Shown here one piece after another: positions 33,889 to 40,919 of a stretch of DNA of 64,000 bases. The position numbers and the translations under genes were made by a program. The first letter of the stretch is position 1, and each line of letters opens with the position of its first letter. Under the pieces are notes generated by a model that was not told where the DNA came from, made no database searches, and saw only the letters and a list, made by a program, of their open reading frames with translations. Origin of the DNA: Microtetraspora fusca (GTDB lineage: Bacteria; Actinomycetota; Actinomycetes; Streptosporangiales; Streptosporangiaceae); assembly GCF_001570365.1 (NCBI RefSeq), contig NZ_BBYK01000041.1, forward strand, positions 62,001 through 126,000, written 5' to 3'.

Positions 33889-35060
33889 CCGGCAGGCTGG
33901 AGCGCGTCTTCACGTTCGGCAGGACGAGGGGGCGGGGGTCGCGGCTGCGGCGCCTGATGGGCATCTCGTTCGGCTTCATGTACCTCGCCTACCCGGTGTC
34001 CGACATCGTGACCGGTCAGGTCTCCGGCGCGGAGGCGGTCTGGCAGAGCGTCGCCCTCGGGGTGTTCGTGGTGACCTACGTCGCCGCCGTCCTCAGCCCG
34101 GGGGAGCACGGCGAGCGCGGCAGGCGGACGGTCGCGCTGATGGCCCTGGCGACGCTGATGGCGGTGGTGTTCCCGCTCGTCTTCCGGGGCGGGTGGACCG
34201 CGTTGCCGATCTACGTCACCGTGATGCTCTCCATGGCGCTGCCCCCGCGGCCCGCACTGGGGGCGATGGCGGCGATGGCCCTGGTCGTCCTCGTCGACTG
34301 CCTGGTCGCGGGAGCCGAGATCGGCACCGTGCTGCTGCTCGTGATGCAGGTGTGGACCCTCGGCATCCTGTTCGCCAGCGTCCGCAACACGCGCATGCTC
34401 ATCGTCCAGCTCGAGGACGCGCAGCGGGAGGTCGCCCGGCTGGCGGCGAGCGACGAGCGGCTCCGAATCGCGCGAGACCTGCACGACCTGCTCGGACACA
34501 GCCTGTCGCTGATCGTGCTGAAAAGCGAGCTGGCCGGTCGGCTGGCCGAGCAGGGGTCCGGCCGCGTCGCAGGGGAGGTCGCCGACATCGAGTCCGTGGC
34601 GCGGCAGGCGCTCGTCGAGGTGCGCGAGGCCGTCACCGGGTACCGGCAGCGCGGATTCTCCGAGGAACTCGACGGCGCGCGCTCCGCGCTCGGCGCCGCG
34701 GGCCTGACCGTGACCGTCCGCGTCTCCGGCACGCCGCTGCCCGGCGGCCTCGACGGCCTCTTCGGCTGGGCCGTGCGCGAGGCCGCCACCAACGTCGTAC
34801 GGCACGCCCGCGCCACCCGCTGCAAGATCACCGTCGCCAACGACGGGACCCGTGCCACGCTCGATGTCACCGATGACGGCGTCGCCGGGCCGTACGAGCC
34901 GGGGAGCGGCCTGCGCGGCCTCGCGGAACGGGTCCGCGCGGAGGGAGGCGCGATGGAGGCCGGGCCGTCGCCGGGCGGATTCCGGCTGCGGATCGCCGTG
35001 CCCGCTCCGCACGCGGCGGACGAGGACAGCGCTTGCGACACCGGCGTCCCCGCCGTTTAG
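33885..35060 (+). CDS. DesK-like sensor histidine kinase
   Basis: A 391-residue sensor. The N-terminal half has four to six membrane helices (about 25-45, 54-70, 82-100, 105-140 and 148-165) with no large outer domain. A short helical linker leads to HisKA_3 with H200 in IARDLHDLLGHSLSLI. The HATPase part has REAATNVVRHARATRC and VTDDGVAG...GLRGLAERV. This intramembrane-sensing design is that of DesK and of kinases that accompany ABC exporters. It is coupled by a 4-bp overlap to the permease and followed 10 bp later by its regulator. Confidence 0.92.
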   Translation: MTGRLERVFTFGRTRGRGSRLRRLMGISFGFMYLAYPVSDIVTGQVSGAEAVWQSVALGVFVVTYVAAVLSPGEHGERGRRTVALMALATLMAVVFPLVFRGGWTALPIYVTVMLSMALPPRPALGAMAAMALVVLVDCLVAGAEIGTVLLLVMQVWTLGILFASVRNTRMLIVQLEDAQREVARLAASDERLRIARDLHDLLGHSLSLIVLKSELAGRLAEQGSGRVAGEVADIESVARQALVEVREAVTGYRQRGFSEELDGARSALGAAGLTVTVRVSGTPLPGGLDGLFGWAVREAATNVVRHARATRCKITVANDGTRATLDVTDDGVAGPYEPGSGLRGLAERVRAEGGAMEAGPSPGGFRLRIAVPAPHAADEDSACDTGVPAV

Positions 35061-35070
35061 GCTCGGGCAC

Positions 35071-35676
35071 ATGATCCGCGTCATCCTCGCCGAGGACCAG
35101 GCGATGGTCAGGGGAGCGCTGGCGTCGCTGCTGGACCTGGAGCCCGACATCGAGGTCGTGGGGGAGGCGGCCACCGGAGAGGAGGCGGTCGCCGTCGTGG
35201 AGCGCCTCGAGCCCGACGTCGCCCTCCTGGACATCGAGATGCCCGTGCTGGACGGCATCGCCGCCGCCGCGCGGATCCGCGCGCGGACGCCCGGGTGCCG
35301 GGTGGTGATCCTGACGACCTTCGGACGGCCGGGATACCTGCGCCAGGCCATGGAGGCGGGCGCCTACGGGTTCCTCGTCAAGGACAGCCCGGCGCGTGAG
35401 CTGGCGGTCGCGATCCGGCGGGTGCTCGGCGGCGAGCGGGTGATCGATCCCGGCCTGGCCGCCGCCGCTCTCAGCGCGGGACCGAACCCCCTCTCGCGCC
35501 GGGAACGCGACGTCCTTGTCGCGGCCGCGGACGGCTCCACGATCGTGGACATCGCCCGCGCGCTGCATCTTTCCGAGGGCACGGTACGCAACTACCTCTC
35601 CTCGGCGATCCAGAAGACCGGCGCGCGCAACCGCATCGAGGCCGTACAGCGGTCGCGGCTTCAGGGCTGGCTCTGA
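35071..35676 (+). CDS. DesR-like response regulator (NarL family)
   Basis: A 201-residue regulator with receiver phospho-acceptor D54 in VALLDIEMPVLDG, switch Thr in VILTTFG and conserved Lys in GFLVKD. The LuxR-type DNA-binding domain is near residues 138-195 (LSRRERDVLVAAADGSTIVDIARALHLSEGTVRNYLSSAIQKTGARNR). The short form and DesR-like sequence match the preceding kinase. It probably controls its own operon, perhaps through the dyad at 32190-32213. It is the last gene of the operon; the degenerate EAL gene converges 21 bp later. Confidence 0.92.
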   Translation: MIRVILAEDQAMVRGALASLLDLEPDIEVVGEAATGEEAVAVVERLEPDVALLDIEMPVLDGIAAAARIRARTPGCRVVILTTFGRPGYLRQAMEAGAYGFLVKDSPARELAVAIRRVLGGERVIDPGLAAAALSAGPNPLSRRERDVLVAAADGSTIVDIARALHLSEGTVRNYLSSAIQKTGARNRIEAVQRSRLQGWL

Positions 35677-35697
35677 CCTCCGGCCGCGCGGCCCGGG

Positions 35698-36954
35698 TCA
35701 GCGGGCGGACCGCAGGCCGGCCACGTTGCGGATGAGGTCGCCGACGCGGACGATGCCCATACAGCGGCCGACCTCGTCGACCACCACCAGATCGTCGTAG
35801 ACCCGGGACGCGTCACGGCCGGCGAGCTGCATCGCCGCGATCGCGGGCGTCGTCCTGGGCACCGTCCTCGGGGCGTCCGCGATGCGCCTGGCCGGCTTCT
35901 TGGCGTGCAGTGCGTGGCCGTACGCGCCGGCCATGAAGAGCAGGAAGCGGCTCCGGTCGGCGCTCCCCACCGGCCGCTGGTACTCGTCCACCAGGATGAC
36001 GCTGCTGATCGACGGCTCGGAGCCGAACGCTCCGACCACCTCCTCCGCGGTCGCCTCGGCGGACAGCGTCACGCCGGGGAGCAGCAGCTCCTGGACCCGC
36101 GGTCCGAGCAGCGCCCCCGGGTGCACGGTGTCCGGCACGGGAAGCGGGACGCGCACCCGGACCCGCCCCGCCGACGGCTTCCAGTCGATCGGTGCGAGCA
36201 GCGGGCCCTGCGCCAGCCGGATGCCCCACCCGCGCGTCGCGGAGAGTTGCGCCTCGTCCCGCAGGCCGGGGGCGAGCACGTGCACGCCGAGGGAGCGTGC
36301 CACCCCGACGAGCGACTCGGCGAGCGCGCTGCGGCGCGGGTCGCGCGGCACGCGGTCCACCAGGTCGCGCGCCAGCACCACCACGTACGGCGAGGCGTCG
36401 GCGAGCAGGTCGAGGGGCAGCGGCGCGCTGCCGAGCCCGCCGAAGGCGATGAGGTATCCGGCCGCCCGCAGGCCGTCGATGCCGGCGAGCAGGGCGCGCC
36501 GGTCGGCCTCCGGGACCTCTCCCTCGATCACCAGGATCAGCTCGCGCGACCTGCGGCCCGACACGCGCACCGCCTCGTGCAGCGGGGCCAGGCCGGCGGA
36601 GCCGCCGATCACCGCGCGGGCCGGGATCGGCAGCACGAGCGGGAGCAGGGCCGCCGCCCGTGACGCGGCGAGCAGGCCCCGCACCGTGCCGGAGACGTCG
36701 GACGGCGGGAGCCCCGGCACGTCGCCCGCGTTCACCTCCACCGCGACGACGCCGCCGGTGTCGAGGTCCACGATCGGCACGAAGACCGGGGTGGGCGGAT
36801 GGCCGGGAGCCCGCGGGTGGGCGCCGGAGGAGCCGGGCGCGGGTGCGTCCGGGGCGGCCTGGGCGGGTGGCGCCGCGAAGGGGAGGGGGACCGACACGGG
36901 TTGAATTGTGCTGCCCCGATACCTGTGATCGGCAGGACGGGAAGCGAAGTTCAT
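35698..36954 (-). CDS. Degenerate EAL-domain protein with C-terminal CBS-like region
   Basis: A 418-residue protein. Residues 55-260 follow the EAL phosphodiesterase fold pattern (FVPIVDLDTGGVVAVEVNAG, then LILVIEGEV, YLIAFGGLGSAPLPLDLL and GVHVLAPGLRDEAQL). The catalytic EAL signature is replaced (EVN) and the downstream metal-binding residues are not recognisable. It is therefore unlikely to cleave c-di-GMP and may only bind it or a partner. Residues 290-418 resemble a CBS pair (SISSVILVDEYQRPVGSADRSRF and DDLVVVDEVGRCMGIVRVGDLI). Such EAL-CBS proteins occur in streptomycetes. It starts at ATG and is transcribed alone. Confidence 0.75.
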   Translation of the reverse strand: MNFASRPADHRYRGSTIQPVSVPLPFAAPPAQAAPDAPAPGSSGAHPRAPGHPPTPVFVPIVDLDTGGVVAVEVNAGDVPGLPPSDVSGTVRGLLAASRAAALLPLVLPIPARAVIGGSAGLAPLHEAVRVSGRRSRELILVIEGEVPEADRRALLAGIDGLRAAGYLIAFGGLGSAPLPLDLLADASPYVVVLARDLVDRVPRDPRRSALAESLVGVARSLGVHVLAPGLRDEAQLSATRGWGIRLAQGPLLAPIDWKPSAGRVRVRVPLPVPDTVHPGALLGPRVQELLLPGVTLSAEATAEEVVGAFGSEPSISSVILVDEYQRPVGSADRSRFLLFMAGAYGHALHAKKPARRIADAPRTVPRTTPAIAAMQLAGRDASRVYDDLVVVDEVGRCMGIVRVGDLIRNVAGLRSAR

Positions 36955-37092
36955 CCACTTTTCCCCTGCTGTTCTGTGGGGATATATCGCCGCAGGTCCG
37001 GCACGTCATCGGGCGACCCGACCCGCCCTTCGGAGCCGCCGGAACGCTCCCCGCCGCGCCCCCTGAACGCCCGCCAGCTAACCTCTGGTCTC

Positions 37093-37785
37093 ATGACGGC
37101 ACGACCGGCCGCGGGCGGGGGCAGATGGGTGACCGTGGCCCCCGAGCGCGTCGAGCGCTGGGCGGGCGGTTTCGCGGCCCGGCACGGCGGCGCCGAGGCG
37201 ACCGCGACCCCCGGTCTCGTACGGCTGACCGCCGCCGACGGCGCGGTGGCCGAACTGCACGTCCCGTTCCCGCCCCTGACGCTGGGAGAGGCCCCCGGAC
37301 ACCCGCTTCCGGGAGAAGGCCCGGAGCGGGCCGCCGGACAGGTGGCGGCGCTCGCCGCGCACGCGCGCCGCGACCGCCTGGTCGGCGTCCTGCTCGTACG
37401 GCTCGGCGGCTATGCGGCGGGCGTGTTCGACGGGGAGCGGCTGGTGACCTCCAAGGTCGGCTCCCGGCAGGTTCACGGCCGCAGCGCGGCGGGAGGGTGG
37501 TCGCAGCAGCGGTTCGCCCGGCGCAGGGAGAAGCAGTCGGCCGAGGCGCTGGAGGCGGCGGCCGACGTCGCCGCGCGCGTGCTGCTGCCGTACGCCGACG
37601 AGCTGGAGGCGGTCGTGCTCGGCGGGGACCGGCGGACGATCGACGGCGTGCGCCGCGACCGGCGGCTGGCCCCGTTGCTGGCCCTGGAGCGGCCGCCGTT
37701 CCTCACGGTGCCCGATCCCCGGCTGGCCGTCCTCAGGGAGGCGCCGGCGACGTTCCGCGCGGTCCGGGTCCGCGTCGTCGGCTGA
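37093..37785 (+). CDS. acVLRF1 family peptidyl-tRNA hydrolase
   Basis: A 230-residue member of the actinobacterial Vms1/ANKZF1-like release-factor (VLRF1) family. The diagnostic segment HGRSAAGGWSQQRFARRREKQ near residues 133-153 contains the catalytic glutamine of the GGxSQ-type loop. In Vms1 this residue releases nascent chains from tRNA on stalled large ribosomal subunits. A bacterial role in ribosome quality control is inferred from that homology. The ATG at 37093 gives the usual family N-terminus (GRWVTVAPERVERW). It stands alone upstream of an ABC-F translation ATPase gene, which fits a ribosome-rescue neighbourhood. Confidence 0.82.
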   Translation: MTARPAAGGGRWVTVAPERVERWAGGFAARHGGAEATATPGLVRLTAADGAVAELHVPFPPLTLGEAPGHPLPGEGPERAAGQVAALAAHARRDRLVGVLLVRLGGYAAGVFDGERLVTSKVGSRQVHGRSAAGGWSQQRFARRREKQSAEALEAAADVAARVLLPYADELEAVVLGGDRRTIDGVRRDRRLAPLLALERPPFLTVPDPRLAVLREAPATFRAVRVRVVG

Positions 37786-37857
37786 ACCGGTACAGCCCGG
37801 CGGCCGGTGGGAGCCGCCGCGGATCTCGCGGTCCCGGGAGGAGCGGTGCACAGGCCG

Positions 37858-37945
37858 TACACTGGGCGCTATGCGCGCTCCCGACTAGATCATCTCCCCG
37901 AGTTCGCACGGCCCCGCTCTCGCACCCTTCCGGGCGTCCGTGCGA
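37858..37945 (+). promoter_or_regulatory. Leader of the ABC-F gene: -10 element, five-codon ORF and hairpin
   Basis: A TACACT -10 (37858-37863) lies 7 bp before an ATG, predicting a leaderless start. The ORF of five codons is followed by an 8-bp stem (TCGCACGG at 37904-37911 with CCGTGCGA at 37938-37945). The coding start of the ABC-F gene is 45 bp further on. Upstream ORF plus hairpin is the usual layout for translation-dependent attenuation of ABC-F genes. The function is inferred. Confidence 0.5.
37871..37888 (+). CDS. Five-codon upstream ORF (MRAPD), putative leader peptide
   Basis: The frame ATG CGC GCT CCC GAC TAG encodes MRAPD and begins where the TACACT promoter would start transcription. 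It contains a Pro-Asp end, a slow context for elongation or termination, which could matter for ribosome stalling. It is very short, so chance cannot be excluded without comparison to related genomes. Confidence 0.4.
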   Translation: MRAPD

Positions 37946-37990
37946 CCACGCGCCGGTCCTGACCCCACCACACGGGATGTTCCCCTGATC

Positions 37991-39589
37991 ATGATCATTG
38001 CTACTGATATCGAGCTGCGCGCCGGGTCCCGGCTGCTCATCGAGGGCGCCTCGTTCCGGGTGAACCCGGGCGACAAGATCGGCCTGGTCGGCCGCAACGG
38101 CGCCGGCAAGACCACCCTGACCAAGGTGCTCGCGGGCGAGGGCATCCCCGCCGTCGGCTCCGTCACGGCCACCGGCAGCGTCGGCTACCTCCCGCAGGAC
38201 CCCCGCTCGGGCGACCTGACCACCCTCGCCCGCGACCGCATCCTGTCCGCCCGCGGGCTGGACGAGGTGCTGCGCGATCTGCGCGCCGCCGAGCAGGGCA
38301 TGGCCGCCGACGACTCGCGCGTCCGCGACCGGGCCGTCCGCGCGTACGGCCGGCTGGAGGACCGGCTGCACGTCCTCGGCGGGTACGCGGCCGAGTCGGA
38401 GGCCGCCTCCATCGCCTCCAGCCTCGGCCTGCCCGACCGGGTGCTCGCGCAGCCCCTGGAGACCCTCTCAGGAGGGCAGCGCCGCCGGGTCGAGCTGGCC
38501 CGGATTCTCTTCAGCGGAGCGGAGACTCTCCTGCTTGACGAGCCGACAAACCACCTCGATGCCGACTCGATCGGGTGGCTTCGTGATTTTTTGCGATCCC
38601 ACCAGGGCGGCTTGGTGATCATCAGCCACGATGTCAACCTACTTGAAGCGACGGTAAACCGGGTTCTGCACCTGGACGCCAACCGCTGCGTGATCGACAC
38701 CTACAACGTCGGCTGGAAGGCCTACCTCGCCCAGCGCGAGACCGACGAGAAGCGTCGCAAGCGCGAGCGGGCCAACGCGGAGAAGCAGGCGTCGGTACTG
38801 CTGGCCCAGGCCGACCGGATGCGGGCCAAGGCCACCAAGGCCAAGGCCGCGCAGGACATGGAGCGCCGCGCCCGCCGGATGCTGGCGGGGGTGGAGGGCG
38901 AGCGGCGCAGCGACCGGGTCGCCAAGCTGCGCTTCCCCGAGCCCGCCCCCTGCGGCAAGACCCCGCTCACCGCCACCGGGCTGTCGAAGTCGTACGGCTC
39001 GCTGGAGGTCTTCACCGATGTGGACGCCGCCGTGGACCGCGGCTCCCGGGTGGTCATCCTGGGCCTCAACGGCGCGGGCAAGACCACGCTGCTGCGCCTG
39101 CTCGGGGGCCTGGAGCAGCCCGACACCGGCGAGGTGCGGCCCGGCCACGGCCTCAAGCTGGGCTACTACGCCCAGGAGCACGAGACGCTCGACCCCGACC
39201 GCACGGTCCTGGAGAACATGCGTTCGGCCGGCCCCGACCTGGCCGACGTGGACCTGCGCAAGGTGCTCGGCTCGTTCCTGTTCACCGGCGACGACGTGGA
39301 CAAGCCCGCGGGCGTCCTGTCCGGCGGGGAGAAGACGCGGCTCGCCCTGGCGACGCTGGTGCTGTCGAGCGCCAACGTGCTGCTGCTCGACGAGCCCACG
39401 AACAACCTCGATCCGGCCTCGCGGGAGCAGGTCCTGTCGGCGTTGCGTTCGTACGCGGGCGCGATCGTGCTCGTCACGCACGACGAGGGGGCCGTCGACG
39501 CACTTCAGCCCGACCGGGTGATCCTCTTGCCCGACGGGGTAGAGGACGCGTGGAGTGACGAATTTTCCGATCTTGTGGCCCTCGCCTGA
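37991..39589 (+). CDS. ABC-F family ribosome-associated ATPase
   Basis: A 532-residue ABC-F protein with two ATPase domains and no membrane segments. Domain 1 has GRNGAGKTT, LSGGQRRRVELARIL and LLLDEPTNHLD; domain 2 has GLNGAGKTT, LSGGEKTRLALATLV and LLLDEPTNNLD. The linker (about 245-310) is a Lys/Arg/Glu-rich coiled coil (ETDEKRRKRERANAEKQASVLLAQADRMRAKA), the P-site-tRNA interaction motif of the family. ABC-F proteins act on stalled or antibiotic-bound ribosomes. Bases 38510-38665 use noticeably less GC-rich codons (gatttttttg, ctacttgaagcg) than the rest. The ATG at 37991 gives the typical start. Confidence 0.93.
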   Translation: MIIATDIELRAGSRLLIEGASFRVNPGDKIGLVGRNGAGKTTLTKVLAGEGIPAVGSVTATGSVGYLPQDPRSGDLTTLARDRILSARGLDEVLRDLRAAEQGMAADDSRVRDRAVRAYGRLEDRLHVLGGYAAESEAASIASSLGLPDRVLAQPLETLSGGQRRRVELARILFSGAETLLLDEPTNHLDADSIGWLRDFLRSHQGGLVIISHDVNLLEATVNRVLHLDANRCVIDTYNVGWKAYLAQRETDEKRRKRERANAEKQASVLLAQADRMRAKATKAKAAQDMERRARRMLAGVEGERRSDRVAKLRFPEPAPCGKTPLTATGLSKSYGSLEVFTDVDAAVDRGSRVVILGLNGAGKTTLLRLLGGLEQPDTGEVRPGHGLKLGYYAQEHETLDPDRTVLENMRSAGPDLADVDLRKVLGSFLFTGDDVDKPAGVLSGGEKTRLALATLVLSSANVLLLDEPTNNLDPASREQVLSALRSYAGAIVLVTHDEGAVDALQPDRVILLPDGVEDAWSDEFSDLVALA

Positions 39590-39703
39590 TCTTAATTTGA
39601 GCGGGTAGGGATCTTTTCCGGCTGAGTAGGTAGCCGATCCCGCGGAAATGACTGATCATGGCCTGAGTAACGCTGCGGAAGTCTGGCACTACAGGAGGTA
39701 CTC

Positions 39704-39919
39704 GTGGCCGAGACTCTGAAGAAGGGCACCCGGGTGACCGGGGCCGACCGTGAAAAGCTGGCCAGCGATCTCAAGAAGCGGTACGCCGCGGGTGAGAGCA
39801 TCCGTGCGCTGGCCGCTTCCACCGGCCGGTCCTACGGGTTCATCCACCGCATCCTGAGCGAGTCCGGAGTGGCTCTGCGCGGGCGCGGCGGGGCGACCCG
39901 AGGGAAGTCCAAGCGCTAG
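39704..39919 (+). CDS. Small helix-turn-helix protein conserved in actinobacteria
   Basis: A 71-residue basic protein. Residues 18-55 form a clear HTH (DLKKRYAAGESIRALAASTGRSYGFIHRILSESGV) like those in transposase- or Hin-type DNA-binding domains. The tail RGRGGATRGKSKR is Gly/Arg-rich. I recall close relatives across streptomycetes annotated only as helix-turn-helix proteins. The GTG start follows AGGAGG by 5 nt. The upstream gap has a bulged hairpin (GGGATC near 39609 with GATCCC near 39637), a possible regulatory structure. DNA binding is likely, the target unknown. Confidence 0.82.
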   Translation: MAETLKKGTRVTGADREKLASDLKKRYAAGESIRALAASTGRSYGFIHRILSESGVALRGRGGATRGKSKR

Positions 39920-40048
39920 AGATCCGCCTCGCGGGCGCGCGACCGCAGCCGCACGTTCCAGACGTCGTACGGTCCCGCCAAGAGCCATCAGAACGATATT
40001 CGGTAGGCTCGGGCGGGACCGCGGAGAAGACGGACGCAGGAGCTGTGG

Positions 40049-40867
40049 ATGGCGGACGCGACACTTGGGGGGAGCACGGAGGCGATCTCGGCGACTGAGC
40101 TCGCGGAGATCGGTCTGCGCTGTGAGGTGGACGGCGAGATCGCGACCATCACCCTTGACCGGCCGGAACGGCGTAACGCCCAGACGTTCGCCACCTGGTC
40201 GGCACTGGCCCGGATCGGGGAGAGTCTCCCCGGCCAGGTACGGGTGGTCGTGATCCGTGGTGAGGGGCCGTCCTTCTCAGCGGGCATCGACCTGCGGATG
40301 TTCACGCCCGAGGGGGTGCCCGGGCAGGGATCCTTCGGCACGGTCGCCAGGCTCGACGACGCGGCCTTCGAGCAGGCGGTCGCCGAGGCCCAGCGCGGTT
40401 TCCTGTGGCTTCGCCGGCCTGACATCGTCTCCATCGCCGCCGTCCAGGGCCACGCGATCGGGGCCGGGTTCCAGCTCGCGCTCTCCTGCGACCTGCGGGT
40501 CGTCGCGGAGGACGTGAAGTTCTGCATGAAGGAGCCGGCGCTCGGGCTGGTCCCCGATCTCACCGGCACCAAGCCGCTCGTCGACATCGTGGGCGTCTCC
40601 CGGGCGATCGAGATCTGCCTGACCGCGCGCACCGTCGGCGCCGAGGAGGCGTACCGGCTCGGCCTGGCCGAGCTGGTGGTCCCCGGCGAGGAGCTGCCGG
40701 CGGCCGTACGGGACCTCGCGGCGGCGCTGCTCGCCACGAACCGGGACGCCGCGACCGCGACCAAGCGGCTGCTTCGGGCCGCTCCGGGGCGAACCCTGGA
40801 GGAGCAGGCCGCCGCCGAGCGCGCCGAGCAGGCGCTCCGCATCCGAGCCCTGTTCGCCTCCAGCTGA
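40049..40867 (+). CDS. Enoyl-CoA hydratase/isomerase family protein
   Basis: A 272-residue crotonase-fold protein. The oxyanion-hole segments are FSAGIDLRMF and AVQGHAIGAGFQLALSCDLRV. The residues at the usual catalytic Glu positions (KEPALGLVPDLTGTKPL) include one acidic residue, so hydratase or isomerase activity is possible but the exact reaction is not determined. The first 25 residues are an extra, poorly conserved N-terminus. A TAGGCT -10-like box lies about 40 bp upstream. It stands between the HTH gene and the ABC exporter. Confidence 0.88.
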   Translation: MADATLGGSTEAISATELAEIGLRCEVDGEIATITLDRPERRNAQTFATWSALARIGESLPGQVRVVVIRGEGPSFSAGIDLRMFTPEGVPGQGSFGTVARLDDAAFEQAVAEAQRGFLWLRRPDIVSIAAVQGHAIGAGFQLALSCDLRVVAEDVKFCMKEPALGLVPDLTGTKPLVDIVGVSRAIEICLTARTVGAEEAYRLGLAELVVPGEELPAAVRDLAAALLATNRDAATATKRLLRAAPGRTLEEQAAAERAEQALRIRALFASS

Positions 40868-40919
40868 CGCCGGGAATCGGCGGTATCCTCCCCGGTGCTT
40901 CACAAGCGGGAGGATGAGC

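Noticed and set aside
36660-37988. 442-codon plus-strand frame spanning the start of the EAL gene and acVLRF1
   Set aside because: Arg/Gly/Pro-rich shadow translation without motifs; acVLRF1 in another frame explains the region.
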